Assembly: GCF_030247195.1 (NCBI RefSeq)
Contig: NC_080672.1
Coordinates: 182,959,234 to 183,023,233 of the forward strand
Direction of reading: 5' to 3'
DNA length: 64,000 nucleotides
From: Topomyia yanbarensis
Lineage: Eukaryota > Arthropoda > Insecta > Diptera > Culicidae
Shown: positions 56,796 through 64,000 of the stretch, piece by piece
Position numbering within the stretch: position 1 is the first letter of the stretch
Layout of the letters: every line of letters begins with the position of its first letter
Position numbers and translations under genes: made by a program
Notes under the pieces: generated by a model
The model's input: the letters and a program-made list of their open reading frames with translations, nothing else
Told to the model about the DNA's origin: nothing
Databases searched by the model: none

Positions 56796-58268
56796 ATGGA
56801 GATAAATAAAAATAAAAACAAACAGACGGAGGTGCCAAACCCCTTCGCTAGAGGCGGTTTGGCGAGGTCTCCCCCCCGTGGGGAGAGTAGTGGAGCGATG
56901 AGTGCCTCATCCGAAAGCACCAGTGACCCCCCAGCAGCGGTAGGCAATATCCCTACCAATGCATCGGAGGGGCCAATAGCTGCGATACGCAAAGTAGCGA
57001 AGCAACTCGATTCTATAATCGACTTCGCTAGCGCAAAGCAGAACATAGCCAAGGAGTTGAAGTTGAGCCTCCTGGAGCTCCGGAAAGCTGTTCGTGTCGC
57101 AAGACAGGAACAGCAGGCCTATGTTGAGAGGGTGGAATGTCGGGAGAGGCCCGACAGAGAAACCCAGACAGTGGCCTCCAATAGGGAGGAAAGAGAGAAG
57201 GTCGATAGAGGTTCACAGACAGTGGCCTTTACCTTCTACGGAGCAGCCACGTCGATCGGAGCGGCGACCGAGTTCCCCTCGAAGGGAAAAGGAAAGGGCA
57301 ATCGCAAGACGGCATCGAATGCGAAGCGCCCTAGGAAGTCGCCAGGCGAGGGTGCCAAAACCGACACCACTCGGCGTGCAACCGTCAAGGTCAAACGCCG
57401 CCTGGGTGAGGTAAGCGAGGGCGAGAGTGACCTCGCTGTGGAGAGCGATGGTACCAGCAACCCGGCACGACCGGGGCAGGGGGGCTCAAACCCCTGGACG
57501 CTGGTCACCAAGAAAAAGCCGGCACCGAAACCGGAGGTACCGCGGCCTGCGAGGAAGGCCAAGGACAGAGGCGAAGCCTTGTGGTTAAAAACCGACAAGG
57601 ACAAATACGCCGATGTCCTTAAATCGATGAAGGCGGCCGAAAGCCTCTCGGCCCTTGGGCAGGATGTGCGTAGCGTAAGACGCACCAACACGGGAGAGAT
57701 GCTCCTGGTGCTGAAGCGAGGCGCACAATCAAGTTCAGTATACAAGGCCTTGGCCCAAGAGGTCCTTGATGAGGGCGCCCAAATCAGGTCGCTAGGTGCG
57801 GAAACAACTCTCCAGTGCAAGCACTTGGACGAGTTCACGACCGCAGAAGACGTCGTCGCAGCCGTCAAGGAGCAATGCGACGTCACAATCGAGCGGGCCT
57901 CTGTGCGATTGAGAGACGGACCCTCTGGCACCCAAGTAGCCTACCTCAGGCTACTGAATGCGGATGCCAAAAAGGTAACCGAGAAAGGGAAGCTGAAGAT
58001 CGGCTGGTCGGTATGCCCTATTAGTATACCCCAGCCGCCTTCAGTGGATAGGTGCTATCGGTGCCTCGAATCCGGCCATAAAGCATACGAATGCAAAGGC
58101 ATAGATAGGAGCAAGCTATGTCGTCGCTGCGGCGAGGAGGGGCATAAAGAGCGGGGGTGCACTAAGGCATATAAGTGCCTTATCTGCACCGTTAAGAAGC
58201 AAGCCCATAAACATGCTATGAGCGGACCTTCGTGTCCCTTCGGCGAGTTAAATAAGAAGAAGCCGTGA
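56796..58268 (+). CDS. R1-like ORF1 protein (intact, 490 aa)
   Basis: It begins at ATG 56796; a GTG-led extension from 56784 is unlikely to be used. A Lys/Arg- and Ser-rich N-terminus is followed by a coiled-coil-like region (about residues 65-130), a basic Lys/Gly segment, an RRM-like central part, and three C-terminal zinc motifs: CYRCLESGHKAYEC, CRRCGEEGHKERGC and a CLIC...C motif. R1-clade ORF1 proteins bind element RNA. It overlaps the ORF2 frame by GTGA at 58265-58268. Confidence 0.9.
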   Translation: MEINKNKNKQTEVPNPFARGGLARSPPRGESSGAMSASSESTSDPPAAVGNIPTNASEGPIAAIRKVAKQLDSIIDFASAKQNIAKELKLSLLELRKAVRVARQEQQAYVERVECRERPDRETQTVASNREEREKVDRGSQTVAFTFYGAATSIGAATEFPSKGKGKGNRKTASNAKRPRKSPGEGAKTDTTRRATVKVKRRLGEVSEGESDLAVESDGTSNPARPGQGGSNPWTLVTKKKPAPKPEVPRPARKAKDRGEALWLKTDKDKYADVLKSMKAAESLSALGQDVRSVRRTNTGEMLLVLKRGAQSSSVYKALAQEVLDEGAQIRSLGAETTLQCKHLDEFTTAEDVVAAVKEQCDVTIERASVRLRDGPSGTQVAYLRLLNADAKKVTEKGKLKIGWSVCPISIPQPPSVDRCYRCLESGHKAYECKGIDRSKLCRRCGEEGHKERGCTKAYKCLICTVKKQAHKHAMSGPSCPFGELNKKKP

Positions 58269-61240
58269 GAGTCACACAGCTAAATCTTAACCATTGCGCA
58301 GCAGCCCAACAGCTGCTGTGGCAGTCGGTCTCGGAGTCGAGGACAGATGTCGCCCTCTTATCAGACCCGTACAGCATCCCTGCCGGCAACGGCAATTGGG
58401 TGTCGGACGGGTCTGGAATGGTGGCAATCTGTACAACGGGAAGGTTCCCGGTTCAAGAGGTAATACACCCCTCCGCCGAGGGTGTGGCGATTGCCAAGAT
58501 CAATGGTGTGTTCTATTGCAGCTGCTACGCCCCACCAAGGTGGCCAATAGAACAGTTCTACCAGATGATCGACAGGCTCTCGTCGGACCTCGTGGGCCGG
58601 AAACCGGTAGTAATAGCGGGAGACTTTAACGCTTGGGCAGTGGAGTGGGGCAGCCGCTATACAAATAGCAGGGGTCAAGCGCTAATGGAAGCACTTGCGA
58701 AACTCGATACTGTGCTAGCTAATGATGGCTCCGCTAGTACATTCCGTAGAAACGGAGTGGAGGCGTGGATTGATTTGACCTTTGCCAGCCCGAGTCTGGC
58801 TCCAGGCATGGAATGGAGGGTAGACGAAGGCTACACCCATAGCGATCATTTAGCAATCCGCTTTAAGATCAACTATGGTGTGCAGCATCCGAGGGCGGGA
58901 GATCCCTGTCAGGTACGTGGGTGGAAGTCCAATCACTTCGACAGCGAAGCTTTCACCGCGGCCCTGGGACTGGAGGCCAACACCGACAGTCTAAGCGGGG
59001 ATGCGCTGGTAGCTGTTCTATCACGCGCGTGCGACGCCACTATGCCGAGAAAAACACTGCCAAGAAACGGTAGATGCCCGGTATACTGGTGGAGTGCCGA
59101 GATTGCAGCTCTACGGTCAGCCTGTCTCAGAGCTAGACGTAGGATGCAAAGAGCTCGCACCGAGGATGCAAGAGAGAACCGCCGTGAAGTGTTTCGAGCT
59201 GCGAAATTGGCCCTTAACAAGGCTATTAAGAGCAGCAAGAGAGCGTGTTTCGACAACCTGTGCGAGAGTGGCAACGCGAATCCGTGGGGTGACGCCTACC
59301 GGATTGTGATGGCCAAGACCAAAGGGGGCTCCTCACCCCCAGAAAGGTCTCCGGACCGGTTGACGACGATTATCGAAGTACTCTTCCCGTCTCGAGCCAC
59401 AAGCCCCTGGCCACCTGCACTACGAGACAGTGCGGGCACGGTCGAAATGGTGGCTCCAGTGACGAATGAAGAACTACTCGCAGTGGCTAAATCCCTAGCA
59501 ATGAACAAAGCTCCAGGGCCGGATGGAGTTCCAAACAACGCTCTCAAGGCAGCGATCATAGCGAACCCGAACATGTTCAGGCTAGCTATGCAGAGATGCC
59601 TTGACGAGTGCCGTTTCCCCGATAGATGGAAAAGGCAGAAACTGGTGCTGTTGCCGAAGCCCGGGAAGCCGCCAGGCGACCCATCGGCGTACAGACCAAT
59701 CTGTCTGATAGACACGACTGGCAAACTGCTTGAGAGGATCATCCTCAACAGGCTCACCCCGTACGCGGAAGGTACGGACGGTCTGTCAAGCAACCAGTTT
59801 GGCTTTCGGAAGGGTAAGTCCACAGTGGACGCTCTCAACTCAGTGATAAATACTGCCGAGATAGCGATCCAACGAAAAAGGCGAGGTATTCGATACTGTG
59901 CGTTAGTGACACTTGACGTGAAGAACGCATTCAACAGCGCAAGCTGGGATGCCATCGCGCTCTCGTTACACCGGCTTAGCCTACCGGTGGGTCTGTACCG
60001 GATCCTGGAAAGTTACTTCCAAAACCGCGTACTGCTATACGAGACCGATGCCGGTCAGAAAAGGGTTCCGATTACCGCCGGAGTCCCGCAGGGCTCGATC
60101 CTAGGCCCGGTGCTATGGAACCTCATGTATGACGGGGTTCTGAGACTGAAGTTCCCTCCTGGGGTCAAGATCGTCGGCTTTGCCGACGACGTAACCTTGG
60201 AGGTCTACGGGGAGTCAATTCCTGAGGTAGAACTAACCGCAGAACACGCGATCAACACGGTGGAGGAATGGATGAGCGCGAGAGGCCTGGAGCTCGCTCA
60301 TCATAAGACGGAGGTAGTTATCGTCAACAACCGCAAGTCGGCACAACATGCAGTTATCCATGTGGGAGAAGTCGCGATCACTTCACAGCGAAGTCTGAAG
60401 TCTCTCCGAGTCATTATAGACGACAAGCTGACCTTCGGCAGCCATGTCGACTATACGTGCAAGAGAGCATCGACTGCTGTTGCGGCACTATCGAGAATGA
60501 TGTCCAACAGCTCAAAGGTGTGCGCCAGTAGACGTAGGTTACTGGCAGGCGTTGCCGTATCTATCCTCAGGTACGGCGGCCCGTCATGGTCAAGAGCACT
60601 GAGGGTAACCAGTTACCTACAGAAACTGGAGAGCACCTACCGCGTGATGTGCCTCAGAGTGATATCTGCCTACCGCACGGTATCGCACGATGCATCCTGC
60701 GTGATAGCGAGCATGATGCCAGTCGGGCTGGTCATTCGGGAAGATGAGGAGTGCTTTGAGCTACGTGGAAATAGGGGAGCCCGCGAGCGCACCAGGGTGA
60801 CCTCGGTCGCCAGATGGCAGCGTGAGTGGGACAACTCCTCGAAAGGTAGGTGGACCCACCGGCTGATACCTAGCATATCGAGCTGGGTGGGAAGACCCCA
60901 TGGGGAAGTTCACTTCCACCTGACACAATTCCTGTCAGGCCATGGCTGTTTCCGTCAGTACCTCCACAGGTTCGGGCACGCGGAGGTCCCAGTCTGCCCA
61001 GACTGCCCAGGTGTAGATGAAACTGCCGAACACATACTGTTCGTATGTCATCGGTTCGACGTCGAAAGAAGAGCAATGCTTGACGTCTGTGGCTGGGACA
61101 CAACCCCGGATACCCTTATTCAGCGGATGTGTCAAACGGTGGAGAAGTGGAACGCAGTCTCGGCTGCTACCATCCAGATTGCCAGTAGACTACAGGTAAT
61201 CTGGCGAACCGAGCAACAGACGGCGGGCACGGCTAACTAG
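58265..61240 (+). CDS. R1-like ORF2 protein: endonuclease and reverse transcriptase (intact, 991 aa)
   Basis: Endonuclease at about residues 1-220: QLNLNHCAAAQ, IAGDFNAWAVEWGS, and SDHLAIRF with the His/Asp of APE-type nucleases. RT at about 400-700: NKAPGPDGVPN, YRPICLIDTTGKLLER, NQFGFRKGKSTVDAL, VTLDVKNAFNSASWD, GVPQGSILGPVLWNL and catalytic FADD near 60179-60190. The C-terminus holds CPDCPGVDETAEHILFVCH near 61000. Length is normal for the clade. There is no ATG until codon 52, past conserved endonuclease residues, so translation probably depends on the GTGA overlap with ORF1. Confidence 0.9.
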   Translation: MRVTQLNLNHCAAAQQLLWQSVSESRTDVALLSDPYSIPAGNGNWVSDGSGMVAICTTGRFPVQEVIHPSAEGVAIAKINGVFYCSCYAPPRWPIEQFYQMIDRLSSDLVGRKPVVIAGDFNAWAVEWGSRYTNSRGQALMEALAKLDTVLANDGSASTFRRNGVEAWIDLTFASPSLAPGMEWRVDEGYTHSDHLAIRFKINYGVQHPRAGDPCQVRGWKSNHFDSEAFTAALGLEANTDSLSGDALVAVLSRACDATMPRKTLPRNGRCPVYWWSAEIAALRSACLRARRRMQRARTEDARENRREVFRAAKLALNKAIKSSKRACFDNLCESGNANPWGDAYRIVMAKTKGGSSPPERSPDRLTTIIEVLFPSRATSPWPPALRDSAGTVEMVAPVTNEELLAVAKSLAMNKAPGPDGVPNNALKAAIIANPNMFRLAMQRCLDECRFPDRWKRQKLVLLPKPGKPPGDPSAYRPICLIDTTGKLLERIILNRLTPYAEGTDGLSSNQFGFRKGKSTVDALNSVINTAEIAIQRKRRGIRYCALVTLDVKNAFNSASWDAIALSLHRLSLPVGLYRILESYFQNRVLLYETDAGQKRVPITAGVPQGSILGPVLWNLMYDGVLRLKFPPGVKIVGFADDVTLEVYGESIPEVELTAEHAINTVEEWMSARGLELAHHKTEVVIVNNRKSAQHAVIHVGEVAITSQRSLKSLRVIIDDKLTFGSHVDYTCKRASTAVAALSRMMSNSSKVCASRRRLLAGVAVSILRYGGPSWSRALRVTSYLQKLESTYRVMCLRVISAYRTVSHDASCVIASMMPVGLVIREDEECFELRGNRGARERTRVTSVARWQREWDNSSKGRWTHRLIPSISSWVGRPHGEVHFHLTQFLSGHGCFRQYLHRFGHAEVPVCPDCPGVDETAEHILFVCHRFDVERRAMLDVCGWDTTPDTLIQRMCQTVEKWNAVSAATIQIASRLQVIWRTEQQTAGTAN

Positions 61241-62161
61241 TGATTGGTTAGCTGGAGCAAAAAAAGGCCAAGCGCAAAAAAGGGAGTGAATGGTCTGTTC
61301 ATGCCGAGGCAGGTTTGGCGCAGCGAATGGCAAACGCGTAAGGGGTAAACCCAGCCACCCCGAAGCAAGACAGAAGAGTGAGTGTATAGGCGTATAAGTG
61401 GACTGCCTCATGCCAAGACGGGAGGGTCGCAGCGTAGTATGTTGGAACTAAGCTATCGATGCCTCATGGCGTGGCAGAGGAGTGAAAGGGTGAGCATCCA
61501 AGTCAGTCTCACACTGCATGTTAAGGGTGAGCATAAAAGTCAGCCTCACAGGTTGGTAGAGGCTAGCACAAAAGTCAGCCTAGCAAGGAGTGAAAAAGGT
61601 GAGCACACAAGTCAGCCTCGCATGGTATGTCAGAAGTGGGGCCTAAGAAAAATGTCCCACATGGGATGCCAGGGGGAGTGACAAAGGTACAATAGAGTGG
61701 CATGATTGAGAGTGAATCAGGTGATAGGGTGAGCACCCAAGTCAGCCTCACATGGTATGGGTAGGGCGAGCACAAAAGTAAGCCTAGCAAGGAATGAGTA
61801 AGGTGAGCACACAAGTCAGCCTCGCATGGAACGTAAAAGGTGAGCACAAAAGTCAGCCTCATGTGGGAGTGTTTGAGAGTGAATCAAAGTGCGATTGAGA
61901 GAGCACCCAAGTAAGCCTCATACAGGATGTATGAACGCGTGAGTGAGAGTGAATGAGTACATTTAGGACAGCCATCCCCCCAGAAGTAATACCGAGAGGT
62001 AGTTCCTGGGAGGAATGATGGCGGAGCCCAATGGAGTTTAGTCGGTATTAATGGCTGGTCACCATTCGAGTCCGACACGCCCCCAGTGCACCCAGTGTGG
62101 TAGATTGGACCCTACCGTTAGCACGTGTACTGGGCTAGGACATAAAGGTCTTCTCCATTGT
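61241..62161 (+). other. 3' UTR of R1-like copy 3
   Basis: About 920 bp, long for this clade, with the hairpin array at 61490-61925 and a conserved block 61960-62160 shared by all three copies. Short ORFs here are not supported. Confidence 0.8.
61490..61925 (+). repeat. Hairpin repeat array in the 3' UTR of R1-like copy 3
   Basis: About nine units. Most read GTGAGCACAAAAGTCAGCCT plus CAC, with a 5-bp stem (GTGAG/CTCAC) around a conserved AAGTCAGC loop. One unit has GCTAG paired with CTAGC, and others have GTGAG with CTCGC, so several changes preserve pairing. Confidence 0.8.
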
Positions 62162-64000
62162 AAAAAAAAAGACGTACTTGTTAACTGCCAGTTGGGAACA
62201 TCTAGTCCTATCCAGTTCCTAGTCGACTCGGGAGCGGATGCAACTTGTGGTGAGGACTGGATGCGACTGAAAAATGAGTTCAAATCAGGTATCGCAAAAC
62301 TCAGAATTCTTGATAGCGCTGGCTCAAAAGCCTTGCATGCGTACGGCACACCATCGCCCATGGTTGTAGAATGCCTAGCGGAGGCAGAAATTACGGTACC
62401 AGGATGCAAGGCACATAACAGTGCAATTTTTTACGTTGCTCCAGCAGGACGGAGATCAATTCTCGGTCGATCAACAGCGAGCGACATGGGACTATTACAG
62501 GTAGATCTGAACCTCAACGAAGTGCAGCCTTTACCGAAGATGGTAGAATTTCCGAAGATGCCAAGGGTAAAAGTAAAATTCAGTGTCGATAAAACAATCC
62601 CACCAGTGAAAAACGCCTACTATAACGTTCCCGCGGCCTACCGCGAAGCAGCAAGATATCGTTTGGACGAAATGGAACAACGTGGCATAATCGAAAAAGT
62701 AACATCAGCTCCCAACTGGATAAGCGGAATGTCGGCGGTTGCCAAAGGCAAGGATGACTTCCGCTTAGTTGTGAACATGAGAGCTCCAAATAGGGCGATC
62801 AACCGGGAATACTTTCGCTTGCCTCTGCTGGAAGAAATGAAAGTAAAGTTTCACGGGTCCAAATACTTCACAAAACTCGATTTGAGTAACGCCTTCTATC
62901 ATCTCGAACTTAGCAACGAGTCTCGGGACCTAACAACCTTTCTTACTGAAAGCGGAATGTACCGCTTCACTAGGTTAATGTTCGGGGTGAATTGCGCACC
63001 GGAAATTTTTCAGCGAGAGATGACACGAATCCTCAAGGACGTAAAAAATGTTATCGTCTATATCGATGACATACTTATCTTTGCCAAAAGTCTAGAGGAA
63101 TTGCACAAAACGGTAAATCATGTTTTGCAAATACTGCGAGCCAATAACCTAACACTAAATACGAGCAAGTGCGAGTATGACAAAACCCAGCTGAAATTCC
63201 TCGGTCATCAACTCGATGAGGAAGGCTTTCATGTGGACGAAGAGAAAATCAGAAGTATCCGGCAATTTCGACAGCCTGTCACTATTTCTGAATTACGCAG
63301 CTTCTTAGGATTGGCGTCTTTCATAAGCGCACACGTGAAAAACTTCGCTGAAATCACTAGCCCTCTGTGGACCATAACTACCGCTAAACCATGGACCTGG
63401 GGGCGTGAAGAAAGTCAAGCATTCCAAGCAATCAAAAAGCAGATTGTACAAAACTGCGTTACGCTTGGATTCTTTTCTGAGAAAGATAGGACGATCCTAT
63501 ACACCGATGCTTCACCAATCGCGTTGGGCGCGGTTTTGGTTCAAGAGGAGAAAAACGGATCGTCGAGAATCATAAGCTTCGCATCGAAATCATTGACCAC
63601 AACTGAAAAGAAGTACGCCCAAAACCAGAGGGAGGCCCTTGCTGCAGTTTGGGCAGTCGAGCACTTTTCGTTTTTCTTATTGGGACGAAAATTCACGCTA
63701 CGAACGGATGCACAAGGAGTGTCATTCATTCTAAACCGAACTCGAGAGGAATCAAAGCGAGCCCTGACTCGAGCTGATGGTTGGGCGTTACGACTGAGCC
63801 CATATCGTTATGAGGTGGAATATATACGAAGAACGGAAAATATCGCTGACTCACCATCACGACTTTACAATGGTGACGATGCTGCCTTCGATGATAACTC
63901 AAGCCCCTGGGAAATAGCTACACTGGAAGCGAACGCAGTAGGATTTCTAACAAATGAAGAAATAAAATCAGCCACATCGGAGGACGCTGTTCTCCAAGAA

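Larger units (their letters stand above)
55451..62170 (+). mobile_element. R1-clade LINE copy 3, intact ORFs, perfect 13-bp target duplication
   Basis: GACGTACTTGTTA flanks the element at 55438-55450 and 62171-62183. It starts CTCCGCTAGCG and ends with a short poly(A) (62162-62170). Without the TA MITE in its leader it is about 5.7 kb. Both ORFs are uninterrupted, so this is the best candidate for an active or recently active member of the family. Confidence 0.95.
52837..64000 (+). mobile_element. Ty3/gypsy LTR retrotransposon, open at the window edge, with nested R1-like LINE
   Basis: Order: putative 5' LTR, PBS, 5' UTR with tandem repeats, gag, a putative intron, pol (protease, RT, RNase H) continuing past the window. 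It interrupts the LOA-like LINE at 52836/52837. R1-like copy 3 is inserted in its protease region at 55450/62171 with a perfect 13-bp duplication. Apart from that insertion, gag and the visible pol are open, so it was probably intact when hit. Confidence 0.85.
55414..64000 (+). pseudogene. pol: Pol polyprotein (protease-RT-RNase H), interrupted by a LINE, runs off the window
   Basis: A short piece at 55414-55450 is followed by 62171-64000 (first codon at 62171 in frame 2), open to the window end. Protease: FLVDSGADATCG, catalytic Asp at 62225-62227. RT: RLVVNMRAPNRAIN near 62762, FTKLDLSNAFYHLEL near 62869, catalytic YIDD at 63059-63070, LKFLGHQL near 63192. RNase H: YTDASPIALGAV, Asp at 63506-63508. 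The integrase is expected beyond 64000. The only disruption seen is R1-like copy 3, which splits the protease coding region just upstream of the catalytic motif. Confidence 0.85.

Overview
The window looks like repeat-rich intergenic DNA from a culicine mosquito, probably Aedes-like. This is inferred from the mix of CR1-, R1-, L1- and LOA/Jockey-like LINEs, Ty3/gypsy elements with and without env, hAT and TA-type MITEs, foldback elements and a culicine-style dispersed repeat. I found no intact host gene. Almost all coding sequence belongs to transposable elements, many nested inside each other. A 500-base run of N (49077-49576) is an assembly gap. LAYOUT: A ~1.45 kb segment occurs twice (copy A 1-1341 + 9904-10009; copy B 18797-18886 + 20879-22198). 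Copy A is split by a CR1-like LINE (1342-9903). That LINE has a PHD finger and zinc knuckles in ORF1, a leaky-type UAG-CAA-UUA junction, and an ORF2 that begins with 171-bp coding repeats. Its ORF1 is split by a 2.9 kb foldback (1836-4758) whose ends match the RAG recombination heptamer, with a 5-bp target duplication and a spacer encoding a RAG1-like C-terminal fragment. Copy B is split by a LINE fragment. Three R1-clade LINEs of one family lie at 10660-16371, 33185-42819 and 55451-62170. The first two are dead. The third has both ORFs open and a perfect 13-bp target duplication, and sits inside a Ty3/gypsy element. A hAT-like MITE with GCGGT repeats follows at 16439-18279. From 22199 to 29568 lies a composite with long inverted repeats, holding an L1-like LINE relic, a dispersed repeat, a 3 x 318 bp tandem array and a small hAT MITE. 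A LINE fragment with RNase H (30525-32098) follows. The second R1-like copy is split by a 4.06 kb TIR element (36963-41022) carrying fragments of three unrelated host genes: glycogen branching enzyme, a DnaJ protein and a CHCHD2-like protein. Next come a second foldback (42987-44034), the 5' half of a Jockey/I-like LINE (minus strand), a possible N-terminal relic of a RAG1-like transposase (47386-48060), the gap, and the env-LTR end of an errantivirus-like element running into a (TA)n tract. A LOA-like LINE relic is then interrupted by a Ty3/gypsy element from 52837 to the window edge. HOW THE PIECES RELATE: the nesting gives relative ages. The duplicated segment is older than the CR1-like LINE, which is older than the RAG-like foldback. 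The LOA-like LINE is older than the gypsy element, which is older than R1-like copy 3, which is older than a TA MITE. The clearest mechanistic points are the RAG-like termini with RAG1-like coding sequence, stop-codon readthrough in the CR1-like LINE, a small intron that would remove the gypsy gag stop, and gene-fragment capture by a TIR element.
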